Shown here: piece by piece, positions 24,201 to 34,203 of the stretch
Position numbering within the stretch: the stretch's first letter is position 1
Layout of the letters: every line of letters begins with the position of its first letter
Assembly: GCA_022605955.1 (NCBI GenBank)
Contig: JAKCOZ010000001.1
Coordinates: 22,560,146 to 22,624,145 of the forward strand
Source: Rallus limicola
Lineage: Eukaryota; Chordata; Aves; Gruiformes; Rallidae
Length of the DNA stretch: 64,000 nt
Direction: 5' to 3'
Position numbers and translations under genes: made by a program
The notes under the pieces: model-generated
Databases searched by the model: none
Seen by the model: only the letters and a program-made list of their open reading frames with translations
Told to the model about the DNA's origin: nothing

Positions 24201-26581
24201 ATCTATGGGAATGAGGAAAGGGGCAGGAGAAGGGAGCACCGACTGAGTCCTTATGTGGTGGACCTCTGCTCCCTGCTGTAAGCATCCCTGTGGGGAAGAT
24301 GGGGTGCTGCCCACTGGAGGCAATGCTAATGCCATGCCAACACTTTCTTCTCTCATGCCAAGTTAAAAAAAACAAAACTACTTCTTCTGTGCCACACCAT
24401 CCACTTGTAAAACATGAAAAACCCTCCTCTCTCTCACAGGAGCAAGAGCAGCAATAAATCCATCAATGTTCAAAGTCTGTTCCATCAGTACAGAAGTTAG
24501 AGCTATGGGTGGGAGACAGACACAAGCAAAATACTGACAAACTGCACTGGTAAACCAATCCATGCATTTGAAACACTCAAATCTGACCCAACATGCAGCT
24601 GATGTAGAAGTCTTGACCTTGTAGCAAATGAAAGATGCTGCCATAGTTGCTGACTCCAGTCAGACACTTGGTGCTGAACTCCTGAGTCTCACAAGTCAAT
24701 GACTAAATTTTCAAGGACGTTTAATCCCTCAGAGATACACCAAAAAACATGCTATGAAGTGTCCCCACAAGCAACTCATCAGGGACACTTCCACCCTACA
24801 TCTCCATGCTTCCAAACACTACTTAAAAACATCTCTCCAGCAGTCAGCCTGCTCCTCGTCAGGGGAATGGCCCTTCCCTTCCCCTTCCTTTCCCCTTGCC
24901 ACCTGGCTTTTGCACATGGACTCTAAATCCTACAGGACAGACACCTTCCAACATGCACTTGTGTACGTGTTTAACACCTTGACAAGCAGGCCACCATCTC
25001 CACAAAGACCTTAAAGCTCAAAAAACAAACGATTAATAATATTCCAAGGACTTCATTGGGTTGGGGGTACAGGATTATTCTCTGATGGTGGCTTCATTGC
25101 TAGCTGTACTCCTTTGTTCACTGATAAGAACTGGTCTCTCTCCCTGTGCGTTCAATGCTGGTTTGCTGGGGGAGACATCAGTACATGTACTTTATCCTCC
25201 ATTGTGACAAGGGTGGGAGCACAGGCAGCTGACTGCTGCTTCAGGGGAAAGCCTGTGCAGAACAGGGCGAGGGGACTTCTGCAAAGATGAGCCCTGACAT
25301 TCCTTTTACTGTCTCACAGAAACTCAGGAGGTGACGTAACTTCACGTGGCAACCCCCCCTTGAATAGTCCCACAGTCCCAATCTTTCCTTTGCAATTTCC
25401 AAAGCAGCTGAAACCACCACCAGGCATTTGTAGTCCCAAAGATGTTTTGCCTACCAAGGTGATGCCAATGCTGCTTTTGAGCAGCTGCCTGCAGCCCAGC
25501 CTCCACCGCTGATCCTCCACTCAACCCAGAAGATTCTACCTGCTATGAAATGCTGTATAAGAGGCAGATGCTGCTACCATCCTCACTGGCAGTGGCTCAT
25601 CACCCTCACCTTCTTGGTGGGTACCGGCAGCTGCAGGCAGTGCACCTAGACTGCTGTGAAAGCCATAAGGGTACTACTTACTACTGCTGCCAGGGTAGCC
25701 AAGTGCCACGCAGCACAAAGGCGTGAGGTGTTTTATCAACACTGAAAAGCGCATGAGAGTCCCAACCCATTCTGTAATCTGCATGCAAGCCTGCATGAAA
25801 GGTAAAGGGAGGAAGCTGGTTGAGCAGGGATAAATTCACCTAAAAACAGGCAGAGCTGGCAAGAGGCTGGTGGTGACCCTGGCCTTGGGTTGGGCACCTG
25901 GCCGTGCTGTCCAGTTTAGTCCCTTTTCTTGGCCAGCAGGACTATTTGCCCCCACAAGCTGCTCTGTGATGGGGGGAACAGTTCGGCTTCTACCCAACTC
26001 TGAGGAAACAGTGGGGCACGTGGGCCAAAGCGTAACCTTTGCATGTGGCCTCAGAAAGCACCCAGGAACATCTATTCCACTTGAAGAGCACACTGGATTT
26101 GTGAAAGATGGATACAACAGCAGCTTTGGTCCCCTCCAATAGTTCACAGAGTGATCTGCAGGGTCCGCTGGGTTTCTGGATGGGAGAGGCAGGAGCCAGG
26201 CTCAGCAGTGGATCCCAAAGAGCATAGCCCCTTCCTGGGGCTCTTGGCCACCGCCCTTATGAAGGAGATGGTCTCTGTTTCACCTGTTTGGTGATGCTTG
26301 AAAGCAAGACATGCTGATGCCCTTGGGAAGCCCAGTGCAGACACCCCTCCCAAGTGTTATTGCTGCGGCCCCTGGCCAGCACCAGAAGGAAAGCAGGAAC
26401 ATGGCTTGAACTCCCACCAAGGTGATGGCCAGGGAGAAATCCTCTGATGGGCTGCCCCATGTAGAACACCACAAACAAGCAGGTAACCACACCAAGATAG
26501 CAGAGGTCTGACCACTGATAGCACAAAGTTGTTCCAATAACACAGAGATAAGATGCTGAGCCATGCACAGTAACAGCAGAA

Positions 26582-26620
26582 CATCCATCCATCCATCCAT
26601 CTGTCCATCCATCCATCCAT
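26582..26620 (+). repeat. (ATCC)n microsatellite
   Basis: About nine tandem ATCC units with one CTGT interruption near the middle. Read on the other strand it gives a run of Met-Asp-Gly-Trp codons in three frames, which explains the odd repeated peptides in minus-strand open frames here. Confidence 0.93.
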
Positions 26621-27549
26621 GGTCTGGGTGCCTGCAAGTCCTCAGTACGGGACTCAGCACAGCAACCAGAACTGGGCTGTGACACTAAGGATTCCCAGTT
26701 GGAGAGCATAGGCAAGACAGAGCCCTACCAGCAGCTCACCCCCACGGCTGGGGCTGTCACTGGAAGTAACAGGATTAGCAGAGAGAAGAGAAAGCTTCCA
26801 GGCTGGCGAGGAGTAAACAAAGTGCAGAAGAAGTTCAGGCCATGCTTTTAAATGAGTTGTGAGCTTTAGAGGATCTGTCCAATGTAAATGAGAATCCAGT
26901 ACTTAAACAAAAAAAAAGGGAAAAAAGAGTAGGAAGCTATCCCCTAGGAGGTGTGCTGCACAGAGCCATTCCCGAACACAGACACCAGTCTCATCCTCCC
27001 AAAGCCCAGCTGTAAAGCTAACAACTGCTGTGCTATCAAAGTGTCAGATAAGCCACGTGAAAGCGCCAGCGTGACTCCTGGAGCTTCAACACACTCTGGG
27101 GTCTCTTGGACATGTCAGGATTTTCTCTGGGCATATCAAGATCTATGAGGGTAAAGGCCAGAGGTAAACATTATCAGGAACTGCTCTCCCCTCCTCCCGG
27201 AACTCCAGCTGATCTGTTTCGACAGGAGGACGGGCAGGAGGCAACGACACCCATTTCAAAAAGCCACCAACTCTCCTGGAAAAGGCTTCAGGAAAATGCA
27301 GAACTCACTATACGCCTTGGAAAATCGTACAACCCCTTCTGGAGCTGAAAATGTGGAGCTTGTTGCCAGTCTAATGCTTTTCCCCACATCGCTCTCCACT
27401 CCTGGAGTCGAGCTGCGGCTGCTCCTTGTGCAACCAGGCATCTTGCCCCCTGGGTGGGTGCCGACAGCCTAGAGCCCCTCATCATCCCAAGTCCACCTCT
27501 CCCCACCACTGAGTGCAGGGGCATATCAGGACAAAAAACCAACCAAACC

Positions 27550-27552
<3 letters not shown>

Positions 27553-27593
<41 letters not shown>
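27553..27593. repeat. (AT)20 microsatellite
   Basis: About twenty perfect AT dinucleotides. This is self-complementary, cruciform- or slippage-prone and probably length-variable between individuals. Confidence 0.95.
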
Positions 27594-27597
<4 letters not shown>

Positions 27598-27844
27598 GAA
27601 CTAAAGCCAATTAGGAGCATAGGGAAAACGCAAGGAGGCAGGGTGTCATTACCAGAGCTGGAATTTGGCCTGGCTGCCATGGAGATGAAACACAGCAGAT
27701 GGTTAAGGTGTACACGGGAAGCACGCGCATAGCACCTGACTATAGATTTAAGGCCAATTAATATAACAAAAGAGAAAACTTGACAAGGAAGCCAGAGACC
27801 TACAAAATGAATAAGTGAACCATGAAAAGAGGAGGCTCTCCCTT

Positions 27845-27900
27845 AAAAAAAAAAAAAAAAAAAAGAAAGAAAGGAAAAAAAAGAAAGAAAGAAAAGGGAA
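27845..27900 (+). repeat. A20 followed by GAAA/GGAAA purine tract
   Basis: Twenty A are followed by imperfect GAAA and GGAAAA units. This is a simple purine-strand repeat with no clear retroposon upstream. Confidence 0.9.
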
Positions 27901-29318
27901 AAAGCAGCAGCAGAGTGTACAATACCTACAGGGCCGTGAATAAACTGAAGTTGGAACAGATGGAGACAGAAACAAACTGCTGTGCGTATTAGTTGGCTAC
28001 CAAGTAAAAGAGCCAGCATGGGGAAAGAGCTTCCCCACAATTCAGGGAGAGAACAATGGGCTCTGGTTCTGCAGCACCCCCTTCCTGAGGTGCTCGATGC
28101 CCTTCGCACAGCTTAATTTAAGGCTTGCAAGCTGCAGCACTCTCAGAGACAAGGTCCTGACAAACAACTGAGAAAATGTATTCTTTTAAATAATAAACCA
28201 CGTGTCTCTAATTAAAGGAGCCCAGGCACTATGTGGCAGAGACAGGAGCCTTCCCTGGCAGCCCAGCGCATAGGAACAGGTCCTGACTATGTGGTTCTGC
28301 CACCGACCTGGTATGAAACAGGATCGGGGGATGACAAACAAGGGCTTTCCAATGGACAGAGACTGCCCTGAGGTGGCCACTGTCACAGGGTGCTGGGTCA
28401 TCACTCAGTAAACCCCAGTGCTACTTTGGAGGTACAGATCTGACCCTTATCTTCACAGGCAAGAGGGACTTCGCACACAAAGGTTTCCATTGATTTTTTT
28501 GCTGATCACCTGTGAACTGAACCCCTGGACAGGTCAGAGATGAGAAGACAAGCAAAGAGACAAGCCGACACATGCCGTGGGAATGGGATCAGGGAGAGGT
28601 TAGTGTGGTGCAATTAAGCATGACAAGAGAAGCCCCTCGCCATGAGGGCATTTAAAATCCCAGCTGCAAAGCAGAGAAGGGAACTATCCCAAGAGCCACC
28701 CTACTCCCAGCCGTGGTGGGTGCTGCAGGAAGACTGAGCCCCAGTAGCAGCAGCAGCACCCCTACACCCACCCACAGCACCAGCCCCCTCTCAGGCCAGG
28801 CTGGCAGGAACGGGTGCGCAGCTTCCCCTCCAGGTCTGCAAACACATGGCCATCCTGCCACTGTATCTGCTATGTAAATCCCAAAGATAAACAAGTCCGG
28901 CTCTGCAGACAACATTTATCTCCCACTTTAAAGGCAGGCAGCTCAGGGCTAAGCCCCCCTGGGAGGCATCCCCCACCCCTGGCAAGCTCAGTCTGAAAGC
29001 GACAAGCTTTTCATGGCATTAAGTTCCGCCTTAAAGCCAACCGGCCAAAACTTCACTGACTTCAAAGCAAGAGGGCTTTTGCAGAGCTGTGAGGTCCCTG
29101 AAAACCCTGTCCCCAAAAGCCCTGCCTTTTGTCTGTGCTGCAGGCAGACCCCCTGGAGCATTGCTGGCCTGTGCAGCATCAGCCCCTCTGCTCCTCTCAG
29201 CTCCTTCCCCACCACCACGACCGACTTTGTAAACCAATGCTGGCTGAGAGCACCTGCAGTGAGCCCAAGCACAGGCACACACCATAAAACAACCTTCGCC
29301 CCCATCTCTACCCCCACC

Positions 29319-29475
29319 TGATTCCCTCTGTGGCTTTAAGCAAATCGCATAACTTTTCCTCTTTAGTTTCTGCACCTGGGCAAGAGTAATATTTACCTAT
29401 GCCAGAAGGGTGTTGAGAGGATTAGTTAATGTTTACCCGGCATTTTAAAGTCCAAAATATTCTGTATTAATTCCC
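29319..29475 (+). mobile_element. Ancient MIR/CORE-SINE-like copy
   Basis: The order of blocks follows the MIR family: a CTGTGGCTTTAAGCAAAT segment (MIR: ctgtgaccttgggcaagt), a CTTTAGTTTCTGCACCTGGG segment (MIR: cctcagtttcctcatctgta), an ATATTTACCTATG segment, then GTGTTGAGAGGATTAGTTAATGT (MIR: ttgtgaggattaa...taatgt) and a tail near the amniote-specific MIR form. Divergence is high, as expected for a copy older than the split of birds and mammals. The family call is from remembered consensus and needs a profile search. Confidence 0.6.
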
Positions 29476-30869
29476 CGCCACTGAAAAGAGCAATATGTAC
29501 AACTCTCGTTAGCTCCACCAGAAGACTTCTGCTCGAGCTGGGCTTTACCCCTGCAGAACAGTAGAAGCGGGATGACGTGATATTAACGTTTCAAAAAGCG
29601 CGGGCAGCACGTGCTGTAAAACCCCTTCCCTCCTGACTGCCGCTGGGCTCCTGCCCCACCGCCAGCGTTGTGGAGGTGCACCTGCACCTCTTAAACCTTA
29701 CAGCCACCCAAACCCAATCCCGGGTCTGTCTGCTGGCAGTGCTGGGTAACGCCTGCAGAGAGGGTACCTTTGCTGGGGAGCTGGTCTCACCTGCAAGATG
29801 GTGAAGCACCATTGCAGCTTCCGCTCAGATTTATCAATGCTGCTGGTCTGAAAGACCGGAGCCAAAGCAGGTTGCCCGGCCCTGAGGGCTGTGAGCTTTA
29901 GGTGGGGTCTGTGCAGCACTGTGCCCATCAGCAGATGTGTAGGGGACATGCCGGGCAGGTGGGCAACCCCCTGTGCTCGGCCACACCACTGCTCAGGTAT
30001 TCTCCCCTGTGACAGGGTACTGGATGGGAAGAACAAGCAAGTGATAAGAACCAGGCTTCTGGCAGCCTCAGCATGCTTTACAGCCCAGGACACCCCTGGC
30101 ACTAGAGAAAATACATCTTACACATCCCACAGATCAGCCCACCCACTGCTTGGGCCCTTTGCATTCCCAGAATGGCATTCCCAGGCACCACCACAGCGTC
30201 GTTGTTCCCTCCCTGTGCACTTTGTTTCAGACAAAGAGGACAGCAAGGTGCCACCTCTCTCTGGCCTTGCAACCCCAGGCTTGTTTCTTTCATCTGTTTC
30301 CCACCACAGCTTGCCCTGGCACAGGTATCCCTTGCTCACAGGGAGTGGGTGGACATGCCAGCAGACCTCGTGAGCTCCCAGGACAGAATCAGCAGAGCAA
30401 ACAGTCCAGCTTTGGCCCACAGCTTCTGCAGTGTGCTGGGGGAAGCAAGCTGCACCAGGCAGGGCTGTGGGAATGGCAGGCACTGAGCTCCCACCTCCAG
30501 CAAACCCTGATGCCATGCTGGATGTGTCTGTCTCTGCCCATCCTCAAAAGGAGCATGGTGGGGCTGAGCCTTGTGGCAGTGAGGAGGAGGGACGGGGTGG
30601 AGGCTCACACAGCCCACTAGAAAGGGCTTTGGGCCTAACTACTGGTTTACTGACAGTTGGCTGAAGTATACAGCCGTACAACAAGGGCAGGGCTGGGGGA
30701 AGGTTTGATAATCAGGATAACCCACCCCCAGCTTTGTGGGAGAAAGCCACTGCCCAAGCAGTTATCCCCCCCCGGCCACAGTTTCCAGAAGGGGATCTTG
30801 AAGCCAAAGAACAATGGAACAACCTTCCCCTCCTTTCTTCTGGCAAAGGTAAAAGACCTTCAGCACGAG

Positions 30870-31012
30870 CTTGACTGAGCTTGAGGAGCATCTGGACGAT
30901 GTGCCTACTAGTGACATGCTCTGACTTGGCTGGCCCTGTGTGGATCCAGGAGTTGGACTGGATGATCTTTATGGGTCCCTTTCCAGCTCAGGGTGTTCTG
31001 CCATTCTATGAC
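30870..31012 (+). mobile_element. Degenerate CR1 LINE 3' fragment
   Basis: This diverged CR1 end is in plus orientation. It has a CTTGAGGAGCATCTGGACGAT-like segment, GGAGTTGGACTGGATGATC, GGGTCCCTTTCCAGCTCAGG and a decayed ATTCTATGAC tail. Confidence 0.8.
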
Positions 31013-32278
31013 CTTCCTGAGGAGGGGTCCATGCCAGGGAAGCTGCTGAGCAAGAAACCCCAGGCCAATAAAGTATCCATCTGTGCCTTCAGACATCCTG
31101 TCCTCCATCGGGCCTGCCTGCCTGCCATTGCTGCCAATCAGCCCTCACAGGCCTCTCACCATGCAAATCCCTGAGCAGAGGAAACGTCAGGGCCATGCCA
31201 GTAGCGAGGGCTGCCTGCGGGTACCAGCCTGCGTGCCTCCCCACATGCTGGGGGGGGGGGGGAGGGAGGGAGGAAGGGGGCTTGGAGGGCTCAACTTTCC
31301 TTTTCCAAGGACCCCTCCTATGCTCATCACTCCCCTTTTTTACATCTTGCCCAACTTCCAGGACAGCAGGCCAAGGGGAAGGCACCACCACCAACTGCCA
31401 AGAAAAAAAATCAGGAGGACTGACTGAGACATGACTAATTTCCAGCACATCACAGCCCGCGAGTCATCCTGTTTGTGAGCCTAAATCGCTCTCCACTGCT
31501 TTCGTACTGCGTGGTTTCAAGGCTGAGTAAGCAGACGGTGGCAGACATGACTTTTATTATTCCCAGAGCTTTGAAGTTGTACTGTTTCACCGTGGTTAGC
31601 TGACTGCATCAGCCGGCTGTAGCGCTGTTTCGAAGAACTCGGCAATGATGCTTCAGTAGCCAGACCGAGCTGCTCCAGAGCTCAGCGTATCCCACTGACG
31701 ATACTCCATGGTGGTGACTCATTAGTTGCCCACCCTCTGTTATTCATTGTTTTTATCCCATCATTTTATTTCAGTATTCTGGACAGCTTCCAAGAAGGCC
31801 CTTTCGCAAACACCAAGGGCAACAGGACCAGCTCCAAGCTGTAACTGAAGCCTCTTCCTGCTAAATGAGCCAGTGAAAAGCTGGTATCCTTGAAGACTGA
31901 ACACCGTCCCTCGGAGGAGGAGGAATACGGAGGAGGAATACAGAGGGGAGCGTTGGGGCTGTGGCAGTGCATTCTGTGCATTAATACATGTATATATACT
32001 CATGCATGTGCAACAGGTAAGCACAGAAACTTGGCCCCTTAGATGAGAAAGTGAAACTTCCTGCATTTTCAAATGACTCACTCCAACCAGCTTACAACAC
32101 AGAGAGTGTTTTCGAGTTAAACACACGGCACTCACACACATTGTTTGAGAGAGATTTTTACATTTTAAACTGCTCTGGGTTTGTTTTTTTTTTTTCTGTC
32201 CTCCTGCTGCCTCAGAATTCCACTTTTCTCATCTGAATTTCTACATTTAAGTGCTTCTAACTTGAATGACTGATCAAG
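31013..32278. other. Intergenic spacer, part 3
   Basis: No gene is recognised. A poly-G/GGGA tract lies at 31,250. A unique CpG-retaining block (about 31,455-31,745) with an AP-1/NF-E2-type TGACTCA at 31,715 is the only part that stands out. Confidence 0.7.
31250..31280 (+). repeat. G13 plus GGGA repeats, G-quadruplex-prone
   Basis: Thirteen G are followed by AGGGAGGGAGGAAGGGGG on the plus strand. This is a strong intramolecular G-quadruplex candidate in intergenic DNA. Confidence 0.8.
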
Positions 32279-32955
32279 AGTCACAGAATCACAAGGTTGG
32301 AAAAGACCTTTAAGATCATCGAGTCCAACTGTTCCTGTCCTATGCTAAACCGTATCCCTAAGTACCTCATCCACCCATCTTTTAAACACATCCAGGGATA
32401 GTGGCTCAGCTGTCTCCCTGGGCAACCTGTTCCAGGTCCTGACAACCCTTTCAGTGAAGAACTTTTTCCTAACTTCTAATCTGAACCTGCCCCGGCACAG
32501 CTTGGTGCCATTTCCCCTTGTCCTATCTTCTGTCACCTGGCTGAAGAGACTATCTCCCACATCTCTACAACCTCCTTTCAGGTAATTGTAGGTGGTGATA
32601 AGGTCTCCTCTCAGCCTCCTCTTCTCCAGGCTAAACATCCCCAGCTCCCTCAGACGCTCCTCATATGATTTGCCTTCCAGCCCCTTCACCACCAGCCTGT
32701 TTGCCCTTCTCTGGACTCGTTCAAGGACTTCAATATCCTTCTTACGGTGAGAAGCCCAGAACTGAACACAGTACTTGAGATGTGGCCTCACCAATGCTGA
32801 GTACAGGGGCACAATCACCTCCCTAGACCTACTGGCCACACTATTTCTGATACAAGCCAGGATGCCATTGGCTTTCCTGGCCATCTGGGCACACTGCTGG
32901 CTCATATTCAGTCAGCAGTCAACCAACACCCCAGGTCCTTCTCTGACAGCTGTCA
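32279..32955 (-). mobile_element. CR1 LINE, 5'-truncated, with a long surviving ORF2 C-terminal frame
   Basis: This is the longest retroposon in the window, on the minus strand. From 32,905 down to 32,345 a 186-codon frame is still open. It reads as the C-terminal part of the CR1 endonuclease/reverse-transcriptase polyprotein, including [58 protein letters not shown] and TWNRLPRE. Just upstream, the same frame continues as DLGVLVD, then a TGA stop, then LNMSQQC, so the frame is broken at that point and homology ends near 32,955. The catalytic reverse-transcriptase core is missing, so the copy cannot move by itself. The 3' end has the expected CR1 tail. Confidence 0.93.
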
Positions 32956-33082
32956 GGTTTAGCAAAGCCCTCCACGGCGCTGGACTTGGTGCATCTGCCT
33001 CCAGCTTTGCACCTAGCAGGAAGGGGGACAGGAACTGCCAGATTCAGTTCCCAGCAGTGCTCAGTGCTCTTGAGTAACCTGA

Positions 33083-33206
33083 GATGTGTCATTTGGCCTC
33101 CCACTGACTCAGTTCCTCGTTTGTAAGGTGGAAATAACAGCACTTCTTTATTTCGTGGGAGTTTGGGGTAGATGAAATCTCTTTTCATTCGGTATCAGAA
33201 CCTGCC
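33083..33206 (+). mobile_element. Second ancient MIR/CORE-SINE-like copy
   Basis: Blocks in the MIR order are visible: GTGTCATTTGGCCTCCCACTG (MIR: gtcacttaacctct), CTCAGTTCCTCGTTTGTAAG (MIR: ctcagtttcctcatctgtaa), GTGGAAATAACAGCACTTC (MIR: tggggataatagtaccta), then TTTCGTGGGAGTT. The central CTCAGTT...TGTAA match is the strongest. It lies next to the young CR1 at 32,279. Family assignment is from memory. Confidence 0.6.
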
Positions 33207-34193
33207 TGAGAAGGGTAACTAGAACAGGCATCAGTTCCAAGCCAAAGAAATGACACGAGCGAGGGCGGGGAGGAAGGACTGAGAGGTACGGTAAAAGGCG
33301 GGGAGCTCTCTGAACGGAGCTGATTTCTCCTGTCACCTCAGGACAGTTCAGAGCGAGAGCCTCAGCTCCCCATACGGCACGGGAAACTCCAGGGACCGAA
33401 TGATTTTCCCTGAGAGTTAGGGCTCACTTTGTAAATGTGGTTTCCCTTCTCTCCCCTACCACACTCGACAGGGCTTGGCTGAAGCACAGGAGCGATGCAG
33501 ACCCAGGGTTAGGCTCCTCACTGGGCTCCCACTCTCCAGCAACTCCTTGGGTCCGTTCAGAGTCTCCCCTGTGCCATGGCCTCCTGGTTGTGAAGGACCG
33601 GGTGTGTGGCTCCCACATCGCTGCTGGGAGCTGCTCTCTCACCCAGGGCAGGGACTGAACCATGGCACCTCTCTCCATGAGCCTGGTGCACATCTACTGC
33701 CCCTACAGCACCCCCAAGGCAAGGGACCCCAGCCGAGTCCCCCCTGGACAGGCATTCGAACCTCTGGGCTGTGTCAGACCTTTGGAATGACGTCACGCTG
33801 TGATGTGTCAGAAGCCTGTGTGACACAGATTCTTTGACCTAACTGCGAGGAGGATGCAAGGGGATGTCCCAGCCCTGTTACTCTGGCACGGTCAGATAGT
33901 TCTGCATCCAACGCCTGGGGTGAGTGGGGCAGAGCTACCTGGGCCGGCGTGCCTCACCGCTTTGAGCTCTGCACCACCCCGTAAGGCAGACACAGCTACT
34001 ACTGCAGAGGGGCCTGATTTTAAGACAAGCAACCTCAGAGCCTTGTCCCCCCTGGAATGAACGTTTTGCCCCAGGCACGACGTGGCTGACCACAACCCCT
34101 CTCCATCCTCCACACGTTTTGGTGCTCGAGCCAGGGGAGGTAACGACACTTCTCTTCTTTCACAGAAGACAAAGCTGCGGAAGACGCCGATTC

Positions 34194-34203
34194 CCATGGC
34201 AAC
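34194..34203 (+). promoter_or_regulatory. RFX X-box half palindrome
   Basis: CCATGGCAAC is the right half of the RFX consensus GTTGCCATGGCAAC, in a CpG-containing unique block of the spacer. The left half is degenerate (GATTC), so binding is uncertain. Confidence 0.3.

Larger units (their letters stand above)
21296..30869. other. Intergenic spacer, part 2
   Basis: No gene is recognised. The stretch contains a candidate conserved block with TTTAATTAAG and CCATTAATG near 22,366-22,480, an ATCC microsatellite, a 40-bp AT microsatellite, an A-rich/GAAA tract and one ancient SINE. All other open frames are short and without family resemblance. Confidence 0.7.
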
